A stretch of DNA of 64,000 nt from Emydura subglobosa (taxonomy: Eukaryota; Chordata; Testudines; Chelidae): NCBI GenBank assembly GCA_007922225.1, contig ML679954.1:26268240-26332239 (forward strand), given 5' to 3'. Shown in pieces: positions 1 to 12,321 of the stretch. The position numbers and the translations under genes are program-made. Each line of letters begins with the position of its first letter. Position 1 is the stretch's first letter. A model generated the notes under the pieces. That model did no database searches. It was not told the DNA's origin and worked only from the letters and a program-made list of their open reading frames with translations.

Positions 1-284
1 TGCAGAGGCTTATGGGTAGAGAGAGGAAAGCAGACGTGCATGTGGGCTATGTGTGGTGACAGTGGTTGTGTTAGGAAAATTGGTGAAAAGTGGAAGATGT
101 TCCTGTGCTTTAAGACTTCTGTGCTCTTTTCTCAGCTGCCCTGGACACTGTGGAACTGAGGCAGCGATGGAGTCTTTCAAGCACCAATGCACAAGCTAGC
201 ATGAGACTATCAAGCCCCTAAGGAACAGCAACATCTGGGGACAAGCAAGTTACCAGGAGAACTGTTGGCACTTAGAATCACTGC
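1..284. other. Unannotated sequence, no gene seen
   Basis: I see no exon with matching splice sites, no recognisable repeat and no RNA gene here. The sequence runs into the 3' end of the CR1 copy that starts near 285. Confidence 0.5.
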
Positions 285-1250
285 TGTATAGGACTGGAAG
301 GGACATTGAGAGGTCTTCTAATCCAGTCCCCTGCACTCAAGGCAGGACTAAGTATTATCTAGGCCATCTCACACAGGTGTTTATCTAACCTGCTCTTAAA
401 AACCTCCACTGATGGAGATTCTACAATCCCCCTAGACAATTTATTCTAGTGCTTCACTACCCTGACAGTTAGGAAGCTTTTTCCTAATGTCCAACCTAAA
501 CCTCCCTTAAGCTCATTGCTTCTTGTCCTCTCCTCAGAAGTTAACAATAATTTTTTTTTCTCTCTCCTCCTTGTAACAACCTTTTACACACCTGAAAATG
601 TTATGTCCCCCCACAGTCTTTTCTCCAGACTAAACAAACCCATTTTTCCCTTTCCGCACAGGTTATATTTTCTAGACCGTTAATAATTTTTGTTGCTCTC
701 CTCTGGACTTTCTCCAGTTTGTCTACATCTTTCCTGAAATGTGGTGCCCAGAACTGGACCCAATACTCCAGTTGAGACCTTATCAGCACAGAGTAGTGCG
801 GAAGAATTACTTCTCATGTCTTGCTTAAACATTCCTATTAATGCATTCCAGAATGATGTTTGCTTTTTTTGCAACAGACTTACACTGTTTACTCATATTT
901 AGCTTGTTATCCCCTATGATCTCCAGATTCCTTTCTGCAGTACTCCTTCCTAGGCAGTCATATGTGTGTGCAGTTGATTCTTTCTTCCTAAGTGAAGTAC
1001 TTTGCATTCATCCCTACTGAATTTCATCCTATTACTTCAGGTCTTTTCTCCAGTTTGTCTAACTCATTTTGAATTTTAATCCTATCCTCCAAAGCACCTG
1101 CAACCCCTCCCAGTTTGGTAGCATCTGCAAACTTTATAAGTGTATTCTCTATGCCATTATCTAAATCAATGATGATATTATTGAAGAGAACCAGACCCAG
1201 GACCATTCCCTGGTTCCGATGCTGCACATGTCTATTTTCCTTCATACCAC
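285..1250 (-). mobile_element. CR1 LINE, 5'-truncated, minus strand
   Basis: The left edge carries the CR1 3'-end signature on the complement (ACTGGAAGGGACATTGAGAG, about 286-305, then AATCCAGTCCCCTGCACTCA). Moving right, the minus strand encodes decayed fragments of the CR1 reverse transcriptase C-terminal region. One resembles SQLEYWVQFWAPHFRKDVDK (601-789). Another carries a FAD-type active-site motif followed by TKLGG (1024-1245). Several frames and stops show it is a dead copy. The 5' end is lost near 1250, as is usual for CR1. Family assignment is by motif recognition. Confidence 0.85.
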
Positions 1251-3055
1251 TGACTCACTACAACCAATAGAATTGTAGCATGGAAATGAGCTGTAGAAGA
1301 TGGGTGAGGATTGGTTGAGGTATCTCTGATGTTATAATAGCCCCATTTAAGAATAAATGAGATATTAATCATAACAATTATTAATTATTTTATCTTAATT
1401 ATAACCTAATTTCCTGAAACACAGCCTTGGCATGAGATTTCAATGAGTTTGAACTATAATGGAAAGTTTGACGAATCTGTAGTATTATGTTAAGATCTTT
1501 CAGCACAAAAATGTCTGCATTTTTTAAAGGACCGATTTTAAAATTAAATGTTAACTCTCACTGTTTTGCATGTAAATTGTCAGAAAATGTATCATGTACC
1601 CAAGAGCAAGTACTGAAAGTTGGGGTGAATACAATGCATTCTTCATCAATAATAAAGGTGACTCCCTGCTTTAAGTTCAAAGCTCAGCTCAAACTTAACT
1701 GTGTAGCTGCAGCCAGAACTGCCACAATACATAAATTCTTACATGTGCTACTGTATTTATCCTCACTCTCCACACATGACGGTGGAGCCATAAACTTTCT
1801 TTAGATCTTCAAACCTTGTGCCTCAGTGCCTGCTCATGTCAGACCTTCTGTGACCTGCACGGTAACTCTGTATTCTTATGAGCTGAGTGCACAACGTACC
1901 ATAGCAAACCTACAAACAGCAAAAGTCCTTAGCAGCTGTGTGTGAACAGAACAATACATTTAAGATATTCTGTTTTAAACATGCACATGGATAATTGAAC
2001 TTCAAAGCAGAAGCTCCGTTAATTCTTTTATAAGGATGCAAATTACTAGTGTGACTGCTCACCAGATTGTGAGCTTAACGGCTGATCTAAATCCTCCCTG
2101 AAGCAAGAGCACAGTTGGGGGTAGTTCTGTTAGTCTAATCCATATTTTGGAAACTCCAGGCTACTATTAGTTTTGCACTCCGGCTATAAGTAGAAGTTTT
2201 CATCTTTAAATGTCTACTAGTATAGTACGAAAATGCAATTAACCTCCTCCTGTATCCTGTTTTATTTCAAGAATAAAGGGTCTGAGTCTGGTCTCATTTT
2301 CACTGGTGTAAACCAAGTGTAACTCGATTGAAGTCAACGGAAGAAATATTATAATAAGGCTCAGAGATTCTGCATATTCTTGAACACGTGATGTACAATG
2401 GCTATGTATAGTGGACAGCATTCAGGAATGCATAACAAAAGTCCTTTTATTGGGTTTGCTTATATGGCAATAAATCTTACAGTCAATGAATCCGGAATGG
2501 AATAGAAGTACAAGCTAATCTTTCAAGAAAAGGATATATTTATCAGTATGGTATTCTGAGAATTAAGTCCATCAATCCCGTCAAGAACAGTAAATATTTA
2601 TATTTATATTTAATACCCTGTGGTGCTCTCAATAAAACATTAATCCAAATATATATTATTTTCAGCTTCTTATACCACAATCAAACTATGTTTGCAAGGC
2701 CTTTAAACATGTTTCATACTTGACCACGGCATGCATATTTCCTGTTGTGCCTTTAGGATTAGTTTAACTGGTGAAATTCTGCCAGACACTAACCTAACCT
2801 TGCAGTTTTGTCCTATGACAACTATCATTTACAGTAGTAGTTCAAATAAGCATTTTGGGCCTGATTTTTGCAGCTCTTGCTAGCATGCTAAATCCCATTG
2901 GACTCAATAGGACAACATGTATAATGGCTGCATATTGGGACTAACCAAGTAAGTGCTGTAGGTTTTTTTCTGTCTATGAGATTCAGTTTCTTGCTTTCTA
3001 GTTCACAGAGGTAGTAAAGGCATGACATTTTTTTAAAAGGAGGTATTTCCCAACC
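1251..3055. other. Intergenic, AT-rich, no gene seen
   Basis: No exon or clear repeat is recognised. Short ORFs here lack family resemblance and show no splice context. Two degenerate copies of a recurring motif built around TTGAAGTCAATGG occur at 2327-2340 and about 2891-2911, and may be old DNA-transposon relics. Confidence 0.45.
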
Positions 3056-3535
3056 ACTGCAATGTTTGTCTTTTCTTGATTCCATTTAACTTCTTGACCT
3101 CTTTTCCCATTGACTTGGGGTCGGAGGTGTCCACAATTCTCTGCATCTCCTTCTGGTCCATGATATGGGTTTGTAGGTCTTGGAGTTCTAGCCCTTTTCT
3201 CTTCAAACTTCTCTTGATAATGTCTTGCCATTGTATCCTTGGTCTTCCATGTCCTTTCTTGTTGTCCTCCTTCTGCCATGATTTCTTTGCTCGTCATCTT
3301 TCTCCCATTCTTATCACATGTCCAGCCACCTCAAAGGTGTGCTCTCAGCCCATCTGTCACTGAGTCCCAAGTACATCTTCCTCCTAATTTCTTCCATGCA
3401 CACTCTGTGTACCCTTTGCTTGCTTGCCATTCTCCTCAGTATATAATTTTCTACTACCTAAATCTTCTTTTCTTCCATCTCTATAAGACTCACTGTTTCC
3501 AAACCATAGAGAAGCCAGGGACAAAAACTCACAGC
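3056..3535 (-). mobile_element. Non-LTR retrotransposon 3' coding end (RTE-like), minus strand
   Basis: Read on the minus strand and switching among frames, the segment resembles the carboxy-terminal tail common to many vertebrate non-LTR polymerases. It has a GHVxRM-type segment giving way to MTSKEIMAEG, then an arginine/glycine-rich stretch, and then a segment ending in a WTPPTPSQ-like or IVDTSDP-like motif near 3115-3140. Several indels disrupt the frame. RTE or a related clade is the best guess from this tail. A divergent CR1 or L2 cannot be excluded. Confidence 0.5.
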
Positions 3536-3589
3536 ATATAACTTCCCTTTCAGTTTGTACCTAATTGGTCATCTCACAGTACTCCTGCT

Positions 3590-4439
3590 ACCTTTTTCAA
3601 TGCTACTATATAAATCCATGGTAAGACCACACCCTTACTATTGCATGAAGTTGTTGGAAAAAGATTCCAAGTGTGGTTCGTTACCTTGCACCGATAAGAG
3701 ACCCACACAGGATTTCAGGCTGGACAGTCTCCAAAAGAGTCTATTCTGCAGAAGGTCAATTCCCAAGCGCACAAGTGGACAGTGGAAAAAGACCCTGAAC
3801 AAAGGATTACAGACAGTTTTATACCTTATTGTTACTTAAACATTCATGACAAGACCATACATATCTCCCTTACAAGGGCACAAACCTATTTTCTCCATAA
3901 CTATTGGTCTATATTATTATTCATAAGATACTTTTACAGATGTTTTGCAGCTAACTACAACTTATCTATCAAGGTTGCAGAGCTTGCTGAATTCAGCCGA
4001 GGCTTATCTCCTTCTGCATTCCTAAGAACTTTCCATGATCTGTGCACAGAGTGAAACGGCCTTGCCTTATAAACAAAGAAGCTGCAAAAATGGAGTAACT
4101 ATAGTCAAGCAGACAATTATTTTCCTTCAAAGTTCTGGTCACCCCATCTCAAAGAAGATACATTAGAATTGGAAAAGGTACAGAGAAGGGCAACAAAAGT
4201 GATTAAGGGTATGGAACAGCTCCCATATGAGAAGAAATTAAAAAGACTGGAAGTGTTCACCTTACAAAAGAGATAACTACAGGGGGAATATGACAGGGGT
4301 ATACAAAATCATGAATGGTGTGGAGAAAGTGAATAAGGAAGTGTTATTTACCCCTTCACATAACACAAGAACCAGGGGTCACCCAATGAAATTAATAGGC
4401 AGGTTTAAAACAAACTAAATAATTTTTTTTTACACAGTG
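3590..4439 (+). mobile_element. CR1 LINE copy A, split by a later insertion
   Basis: The left part (about 3600-3660) encodes LLYKSMVRPHPYY, the conserved CR1 segment preceding the FWSPH-type motif. The matching continuation, TTCTGGTCACCCCATCTCAA, resumes at 4135 and runs through the conserved stretch ending in ACCAGGGGTCACCCAATGAA (4371-4390). Between them lies about 470 bp of foreign sequence. The copy stops near 4440, where another CR1 fragment begins. Confidence 0.8.
3663..4130. mobile_element. Unidentified insertion inside CR1 copy A
   Basis: This block separates two segments that are contiguous in CR1, so it should be a younger insertion or a replacement. It contains a TATAAAC-like box near 4068 and no coding region that I recognise. 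I could not find a convincing duplication at its edges. A solo LTR is possible but unproven. Confidence 0.4.
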
Positions 4440-5118
4440 CACAGGTTTTTGACACAGTCCCACTCGACAGTCTCATAAGCAAACTGGAGGAATGTAGTCT
4501 AGATGACATAAGCATTCTTTGGGTATGGTCTTTCAACCATTTGTGCATTCAATTTATAATAATCAATGGTTCAACCGTGAAACTGGAAAGGCATAGATAG
4601 TGGAGGCATGCAGGAGTCAGTCCTGAGTCTGGTACTATTCAATATTTTCATTAATTACTTGGATATTGGTGTGAAGAGTATGCAGATGACACTAAACTGG
4701 AGGGTGGGGGATTACAAGAACTTTGGAGGACAGGATTAGAATTCAAAATGAACTTGACTGATTGGGAAATTGGTCTGAAATCAACCAGATGATATTCAAT
4801 AAAGACAAGTGCAAAGTACTGAATTAGGAAGGAAAATACAAATACCCACCTACAAAAAGGGGAAGAACTGGCTGGGTGGTAGTATTGCTGAAAAGGATCT
4901 GGAGATTATAGTGGAACACAAATAGAAAATGAGTCATCAATGTGATACATGCAAAAGAGGTTAAGTCTTTAAGATCATTCAGGGGTGTTTTAACAGAAGT
5001 GTAATACATAAGACACGAGAGGTAATTGTTCAGCTCTACTGGGATCAGGTGAGGCCACAGCAGGAGTGGTATGTCCAGTTCTGGGAAAGAAGTAGAGAAA
5101 CTTGAAAGAGTCTGGAGT
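4440..5118 (+). mobile_element. CR1 LINE copy B, internal fragment
   Basis: The sequence jumps from the 3' part of copy A back to an upstream part of the CR1 reverse transcriptase. This includes the TVPLDSLISKLEE-like region near 4455-4490, then the GSVLSLVLFNIFINYLD-like and ADDTKLEG-like regions at 4620-4710. It ends near 5118 after a VQFWERSRET-like motif. Numerous indels and stops are present. Confidence 0.8.
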
Positions 5119-6730
5119 CAGTAGAATTGGTTTTAGAACAAATTAATACATTAAACAGTAATAAGTCATCAAGACCAGATGGTATTTACCCAGCAGTTCT
5201 GAAAGAACTCAAATATGAAATTTCAGGACTACTAACTATAGTATGTAACCTATATCACTTAATCAGGCTCTTTACAAGGTGACTGGAAGGTAATAATGTA
5301 ACACTGATTTTTAAAAAGGGCTCCAGAGGCAGTCCTGGCAATTACAGATCAGTGAGTCTAGCTTCAACACTGGGTAAATTGGTAGAAACTATAGTAAAGA
5401 ACAGAATTATTAGATGCATAGCTGAACATGATTTGTTGGGGAAGAGTCAACATGGCCTTTGTAAAGGGAAGTCATGCCTCATCACTATTAGAATTCACTG
5501 AGGGTGTCAAGAAGCTTGTGGATGAGGGTGACCCAGTCGACAAAGTGTACTTGGATTTTCAGACAATCTTGACAAAGTTCCTCCCCAAAGGCTCTTAAGG
5601 ACACTAAGTATTTATGGGATAAGAAGGAAGGTCGTCTCGTGGATCAGTAGGTCATTAAAAGATAGGAAACAAAGGGTAGGAATAAATGGTCAGTTTTCAC
5701 AATGGAGAGATGTAAACAGTGGGTTTCCCCTAGGATTTGTACTGGGACTGTGATGTTCAACATATTCATTAATGACCTGGATTCAACAGAGGTAAGTCCA
5801 AAGCTAACTGTAGAGAGTTACACAAACTGGGTGACTGGGAGACAAAATGTCAGATGAAATTCAACATTGATAAGTGCAAAGTAATGCACATTTGAAAAAA
5901 AAAAATCCCAAATACACATATCTAATTATGGGTTTTTAATTAGTTATTTTCAAGAGATTCTAGATAATTCTCTAAGAACTTCAGCTCAATGAACAGCAGC
6001 AGTCAGAAAAGCCAACAGAACGTTAGGAACTATTAGACAAGGGATAGAAAATAAGATAGAAAACATCATAATGCCACCATATAGATTCATGGTGCAGCCT
6101 TACCTTTAATACTGGGACCTTTTCTGGTTGCCTCATCTCTAAAAGTAAGGGAACTGGAAAAGGTTCAGAGAAGGGTGACAAAGATGATCAAGGGTGTGGA
6201 ATGGCTTCCATAGAAGGAGTGATTAGGGATGTTCATCTTAGGAAAAGAGATGATGAAGGGAGGATACAAATGAGTCTCTAAAAACATGAATGGTGTTGAA
6301 AAAATGACTAGAGGAGCATTATTCACTCTTCCCACAATACAAAAGCAGGGGGTCACCCAATGAAATTTATAGGCAGCAAGTTGAATACATAAAAAGAAAA
6401 TACTTTTTCACACAATGCACAATTAACCTGAGGAAATCATTGCCATGGGATGTTGTGATGGCCAAAATATAACTGGGTTAAAAAAATAACTAAATAAGTT
6501 CATGGAGGATAGATCCATCAATGCCTGTTGGCCAAGATGGTCAGGGAAGTAACTCCATGTGACGGGCAACCCTAAACCTCAAATTTCCAGAAGATGGGAG
6601 GGGAAGATGGGGTGGATCTCTCCAAAATTGCCCTGTTCTGTTCACTCCCCCAGAATCTCTGATATTGTCCACTGCTGGAGATGGCATACTGAGCTATATG
6701 TTCCATTGGCCTGACCCAGTATGGTAGTTT
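5119..6730 (+). mobile_element. CR1 LINE copy C, long degraded copy
   Basis: This is the longest CR1 piece in the window. It contains the SSRPDG motif (near 5170), the FKKGS..GNYRSVSL motif (5310-5370), the GKSCLITI region (5465-5490), the ADDTK/CKVMH region (5860-5895) and the terminal GLTQYG-like stretch ending near 6725. The order is collinear with CR1 and all on the plus strand. Frameshifts and stops make it non-functional. Confidence 0.85.
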
Positions 6731-7117
6731 TTAGAAGAGAGCAACAAAAATGGTAAAAGGTTTAAAAACACCTTATCTATGAAGAAAGATTAAAACAATT
6801 GCCCATGTTTAGTCTTGAGAAAAAGAAGACTAAAGGGAGACCGGATAAGAGTCTGCAAATGTGTTGAGGGCACACATAAAGAGGACATATAAAGAGGACA
6901 GTGATCAATTGTTCACTGAAGATAGGACCAGGAGTAAGTCAACAAGGGAGATTTAGGTTAGATATTAGGAAAAGATTTCTAATCATAAGGGTAGTTGAGC
7001 TCTAGAATAGGCTTCCAAGGGAGATTGTGGAATCCCCATCATTGCAAGTTTTAAAAAATAGGTTGGACAAACACTTACCAGGGATAGTCTAGGCTTACCT
7101 GGTCCAGCCTCATCACA
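6731..7117 (+). mobile_element. CR1 LINE copy D, 3' fragment
   Basis: The sequence returns to the late CR1 region (AGAGCAACAAAAATGGTAAA at about 6737-6756). It runs to the RLPREIVESPSL-like region (about 7010-7045) and a terminal GLPGPASSQ-like end at about 7095-7117, followed directly by a TA-rich microsatellite. It is a separate, more 3' fragment than copy C. Confidence 0.75.
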
Positions 7118-7120
7118 GGG

Positions 7121-7152
<32 letters not shown>

Positions 7153-7172
7153 ATACATATATATGTATATGG
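7121..7172. repeat. (TA)n microsatellite with degenerate continuation
   Basis: An uninterrupted TA run at about 7121-7146 is followed by degenerate ATATAC/TATATG units. It lies at the 3' end of CR1 copy D. Confidence 0.95.
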
Positions 7173-7817
7173 TTTGATTGGAGGAGAAGAGTTAAGCAGA
7201 AGACAAAGGTGGTGCTATGTAGCAATCTCAAGCACCTCTAGTTTCAGTAACAGCAGCAGCCCGGTAGAACAGACTGAAGTACCAGACTGATCCTCCGACA
7301 TTGTGAAGCTAACCCAACTTTTTCAAACTAACGTCATCAGTGGTCCCACAAGACCACATAATAGACCACATGCCTGTCTGAGTGGGTGGGAACACTAAAA
7401 AGCATTCTCCCAGGATTCCCTGAAGTTGTTCCCAGGCAGCAGCATCGTTGTTTTATAAAGAGCAAATGAATTACCTGCAACCAGTAAAAAAGACCAGAGT
7501 AATATATGGTGTATGCAGGCTCCACTGAAAGACATGGCCTGCTGGCACTTTCTCTTTTAAACCTGGCATTTGAAATCGCGCAGGCAGATGGAACAAAAGT
7601 ATGTAATAAAACATGACATTTAATTTTATCATCTATATTTGTTAAGTGAATTCTAATGATCATTCCCATCGTCGTTAGTGCTGAAGGAGAATCAGATTCT
7701 GACAGTTGCAGTTAATACAAATCTGATATTTTTCCAGAGGTCAAACAGAAAAAGAACAGGTAACTGTTAATTATAGACATATATACTAATGTCATCAATA
7801 GGCCTGGCAACAGCAGA
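7173..7817. other. Intergenic, no gene seen
   Basis: No exon or recognisable repeat was found. The ORFs present are short and without family resemblance. Positions 7782-7830 contain two similar stretches (ACTAATGTCATCAATAGGCC and ACTAATGTAGGCC) just before the probable LTR. Confidence 0.4.
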
Positions 7818-8389
7818 GTTTACTAATGTAGGCCTGGCTTGACATGTCATTAAACATGGGGGGAGGCTTCATTTCTTGGAAGACTGGATTAGGGAGGGAA
7901 GTGGTCCAGCAGCCTGAAAACAGAATGTTTGTGCGAAGATAAGTAAATGGGTCAGTAAGCTAAAAGACAGAATGTCTGAGCTAGCTAAGATAAGAGCGAA
8001 CACCTAAGGAACATTTATTAAGCACAAGATAACAAGGGATAAGAGAAGTCAGGAGTATAAAGATGAGGTAAAGAGTAAAGTCATACATGGACAGCATGTG
8101 GACAGAGCATGCAGTACAGAAACTGGTTCCTGCAAAGTAACCAAATCAATCCCAAAACACAATGCAATGTATAAAAAATGTAATGTGATATGTAAATGTA
8201 TATGAAGGAAGGGAGGTTACTGTGTAACTTTGGATATGTGGTGTGCTCTGTACCCACCCCTAATGCTTGACTCTGATTAACTCAAGCATAGTTTGCTTGT
8301 ATGCCAATAAAGAAACTTCAGGAACAAGTTTGGAGTCGAGCTGAATTTTTGGAAACTGAGTAGATAAGATCGCCGAAGCCATCCCAACA
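7818..8389 (+). mobile_element. Probable solo LTR (endogenous retrovirus or other LTR element)
   Basis: The segment begins near TGTAGGCCTGG and ends near CATCCCAACA, so a TG...CA frame is possible. It has a TATAAAAAA box at 8170-8178 and a late AATAAA at about 8306-8312 followed by a short tail, the order expected of U3, R and U5. No coding sequence lies inside. The flanks give only a weak TACT match, so the boundaries are approximate and family assignment is not possible by eye. Confidence 0.4.
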
Positions 8390-9309
8390 TACTTCTGAGT
8401 GGAAAAGGCTACCCCAACCACTAGGAAAAAAAATAAAATGGTACAACAAAAAAATCACAGTTTTTAATTACTGTTTATTTGCTGCCACCAAGACCCCTCA
8501 GTATTTATCTTCTAGCTCATAGTTTTTCTTGTATTTAATTTGACATAACAGAAATTCATATGAAAATACAAGAAAAAGGGAGATTTCTCTATTGTCCCAC
8601 TACCTCTAGCTTGTCTGTTTTCAGTCTTTGAGTGATAGTGTTCCTCTTCAAAATACAATTTGTATTTACCATTGTTTATATGCTGTCCCTCCTTCTCAAT
8701 GCTTTGCTCCATCAGAGAATGCCTGAGATATCTATGGAACAGCTGCACAATTGCTTTCACCAGGATTGGTATGGTCGTCAATATGCAGATGCCTTCACAT
8801 ATAACTGCACTGTATTTAACTTTCATTTTTATTAAGGAAAAGCTAAATCTAAAGGCTAATAAGCTCAATTTACCATCTGTAACAAAAAGAGAAGGTGAAA
8901 AGTTGGCCCCAGCACAAGCAAGGTATCACTGCGGGATGCTGCCAACCCTGTACTTTCATTTAGAAAATTGGCTCCCCCAACCCTTTTCCACCCGTCAAGG
9001 GTTTCAACAGCTCTCATGCCAATTAACATTCAATAATAACTAAACTAGGTACACTAAGCACTATATGATTGAGATTTAAATAGGCAACTAAATTAAAAGC
9101 AACCATCAGATGTATGGGAGAAATGTTACTGAGAACTCAGTCTAAATCAGACAGTGTTTTGCAAACAGTTTTTAAACAATATAGATTTAATAGACCAAAA
9201 TTTCAGTGGCCCAGCATTTGTGAATACAGTGTGCACCTGGATACAATGAACTTGCATTTCTGTTGTGCAAGTACAATTCATTGCAGAGACAAATCCTGTC
9301 GTTATTTTT
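8390..9309. other. Intergenic, no gene seen
   Basis: I recognise no exon, RNA gene or clear repeat. Opposing short ORFs at 8512-8868 and 8660-9043 overlap on both strands and look like chance. Confidence 0.4.
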
Positions 9310-9422
9310 ATTGCACTTGCACCTAGGATCCCCAGGCTTGCACCAGGACTCACAGTGCTAGGGGTTGTACAAACACAGATCAAAAAGACAGTTCCCTATC
9401 CCAAAAAGCTTCCAGTCTAAGT
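9310..9422 (-). mobile_element. LINE3 (CR1-L3)-like 3' end
   Basis: The complement matches the widespread ancient LINE3 tail: an element-sense stretch equivalent to 'agctttttgggatagggaac', then 'ttgtacaacccctagcactg'. The homologous block recurs at 15928-16080 and 40003-40100. Confidence 0.65.
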
Positions 9423-11489
9423 AATCTGAGTTGTTACATGCCTGTCTACCTGAATGTACGGGCAAATCAGTTAGACATATTGCTACTAAGATTTGTGAAT
9501 ATAGTTTATTTTTGGGCACAAATATAGCTACAAAGAGGAAGAAACATTTAGCCTTAAAAATGAAAAATCATTGTTGCAAACATTATAATATATATTATAA
9601 ACATGAAGTACTATAGTAGTTGCTTATAATACATCCTAATCTCTTATTGACAGTTTGATGAATGCTTAGTCATGACAGAAAGACAGTATTTTATTTTTAA
9701 GTTTGGTTTCGTGTTCCTGGGATAACCAATAATACATGCTAATCTGCCACTTAGTAGTAAGGTGTGAAAGAAAGTGAATAAAGGCATCAGACTTCTGGTC
9801 AGTCAGCCAACTATAGCTGGATAAATACAACAACATTTTTTCTGTCTATTCTTTTTAGTTATTAAATGGGTTTGCTTTGACTGCTGCATTTCATGTGGTC
9901 ACTTTCCACAAATACTCTAGCAAAATGAACTTACTTGCTGGAAGATTTTCCAAGATTGTGTATTTTAAGTGACTCTTGCAGAATATTTGCAGGAAGTGAA
10001 TTTCTAAATGGTAATTGTTAGTATTAGCACAGGAAACTTGATTACAAGAGTTACTACATCCAGTCATGGAACAGAAACATACCAGATGACATAAATGTCA
10101 AATCAACAGAGGTTGGATTTTTAATTCTAGCTGCAAACAATGTATAGGCCAAGAATTATTTGCAAAAAACATTCAGAAATTGGTTTCAAATAATAAATAT
10201 TTAAGGAAAATCATTATGGACCATACATGAGTAGAAAAAGAGGCAAAATATTACCCAATATGAATTAGTCACCCAGCTCTAGTGCTGATGTTAGAAATAT
10301 TACATATTGTCAAAAGGGAAATGAAGGGAAAGAACCTCCAAATTGGAGCAGGTGAATAAAAGTGTTTTAAAATATGTGATTGATAATGGAGTGACTCCTA
10401 ATTTTTAAAAAATAGTTAGTACTAGCAAAAGATAACAAGAACCTGGGAGATCATTAAGATAGGATAGACCAAATACTTCTACTATTCCCCTCTGTTCTCA
10501 GTAGACTCCATGCTATGGGATAGACTCAAAAAACTTCCTCTTAGGTATGTGCTCCCTGAAACTGAAACCTTTCCTCACCCTACTACAGATACCCACATGA
10601 TCTAAAGTACTGAAGCTGCATCACAAGACAGATCAAAATGACATTTTAAAACAGTATAATAAAAATGTGGAGTTTTTATTTTATAGGGAATCTTGGAAAA
10701 AATGACTTCCGATGAGCAATAACAGCCTGACATGCCATAAGTAGATATATAGTATGGGTGTGTGTGTGTGTGGATATATATATTTTAAATAACCTATAAA
10801 GATCCAGTCAACAATATTTTGTTGTGTGTAGAAGTGTTCAGTCAGTGACTTTAAGAGTAGTAGCAGATGCAACATTAAGATCTTTTGAACGATCAATCTA
10901 AGCACTTCTGACATAATGCAATAAACCAAGTACTACTGTCCATAAAAGTTTGAATGCTGCTACTTGTTGAGCAATAATGTATACAGATTCTCATTAAAAC
11001 GATCAATTGACTGATATGGTAAAACATTAAAGGGGCAGGGAAAGCCTGTGCACACAATTTGAAATCTATGCTCAGCTATATGGTAACCCTGTTGCCCAAA
11101 TGCCAGTGCACTCGCATATATTTTTGTATTTAGTCCTTACTGGTGGGCAACGTATAGACAATGGTCCATATTCAAAGGTGGTATTGTAGTTGGTTGAATA
11201 CAAACAAAATAATTTAATTGAAAAAATTGGAAGTTTTTGTGAAAAAAAATATTTTCTTTCTTTCTCTCTTCACAACTGCAGAAAGAGAAATTTGGTCAAC
11301 TTCAACTCTTTTTTCCTTCCTGCCCCTCTGCTCCAGTTTCTCTTTCCTCCCACCCCCCACAATTTTTTTAGTAACAAAATGAAGGAAAAAAGGGAAGGGA
11401 GGACACATGAAAAAATGGAAGTGTTTTATAAAGAGTTTCAAGAAAAAAATGGAAAAACAAAAAAACAAACAACATATTTTTCAAAACTG
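9423..11489. other. Intergenic, no gene seen
   Basis: AT-rich sequence with a short (GT)n run near 10758-10771. The longest ORF (11190-11657) is lysine- and asparagine-rich low-complexity sequence that overlaps a CR1 fragment, so I treat it as spurious. Confidence 0.45.
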
Positions 11490-11492
11490 TGC

Positions 11493-11600
11493 AGTCATAG
11501 AAATATAGGGCTGCAAGGGACCTCAAGAAGTTATCTAGTCCATCCTGCCTACACTGAGGCAAGATTAAGTACAGAATTACTTCAACTTCCTTTTGCAAAA
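11493..11600 (-). mobile_element. CR1 3'-end fragment
   Basis: The stretch from GTCATAGAAATATAGGGCTG (11493) through CAAGGGACCTCAAGAAGTTA and TCTAGTCCATCCTGC is the conserved CR1 terminal region on the complement. It is only about 100 bp long, a typical severely 5'-truncated copy. Confidence 0.75.
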
Positions 11601-12158
11601 TTTCTTCCCATTGTCAACTTGCTCTACATACGAATGAGTCTAAGTCAGTGTCAGTGACAAAAGGGCCAGTCAGAAGAAACTGTAACATCCACTTCCCTAA
11701 CTACTACCTCTGAATTTGGTGCAATGGAATATTTATTAAACGGGCTATTTAATAATGTTTTCAAATAGTTCCTCTAACCTGAAGAAGGATAGATTAAACA
11801 CAGTTAAATAAGTTTTTTATATTTGTTAGCTCAATAAATGTCTCATTTACAAAAACTGTCATGGGCTCGCCCATCTCCTCTTCATTGGACGGTTCCCAGT
11901 GTTGGCAGTTAAATTATTCTTTTGCACTTCCCCTCAGAAAAGCAATTAGTTATACCCATATGTCACGGAAGCACATGCTACATCTTAGGAACCAGAAGAG
12001 ACCATCAGGCCCAAGAAATTTGTCCCTTTTCCCTCTTGCCTATTTTGTAGGAGTCACACAACAGTGGGAGTGTGTGCCTTCCCATCTGCCCCAGATCTGG
12101 AGACCTCATTACGTACTTTTCCAGTAATTTAGAAAAGGGGCTTTTGTGAAAGAAAATT
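11601..12158. other. Intergenic, no gene seen
   Basis: No exon, RNA gene or clear repeat recognised. Confidence 0.4.
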
Positions 12159-12159
12159 A

Positions 12160-12216
12160 TTATTAGTTAGTTTTTATTAAGCACAAATGTGCTTCGCACT
12201 GTACAACACACTGAGA
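12160..12216 (-). mobile_element. LINE3-like 3' scrap
   Basis: A TATTATTAG tract is followed by TTTTTATTAAGCACAAATG and then CTTCGCACTGTACAACACA, the order seen at LINE3-type ends on the complement. It is very short, so this is tentative. Confidence 0.35.
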
Positions 12217-12292
12217 GACATTTCCTTGAACTCTTAAAGAATTGAACTTTTAACATTTCCCAAACACACAAACCTGCTTTCTCATGCTGAAT

Positions 12293-12321
12293 ATTCTCTC
12301 TCTCTCTCTCTCTCTCTCTCG
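12293..12321. repeat. (TC)n microsatellite
   Basis: A pure TC run sits just upstream of a C-rich stretch. It causes the repetitive arginine/glutamate ORF on the minus strand, which is not a gene. Confidence 0.95.

Noticed and set aside
7121..7172. TA-rich tract as a replication origin or promoter
   Set aside because: It follows a CR1 3' end and is best explained as a microsatellite.
11190..11657. 155-codon ORF on the plus strand
   Set aside because: Lysine- and asparagine-rich low-complexity translation that runs into a CR1 3' end. No domain, splice context or conservation signal.
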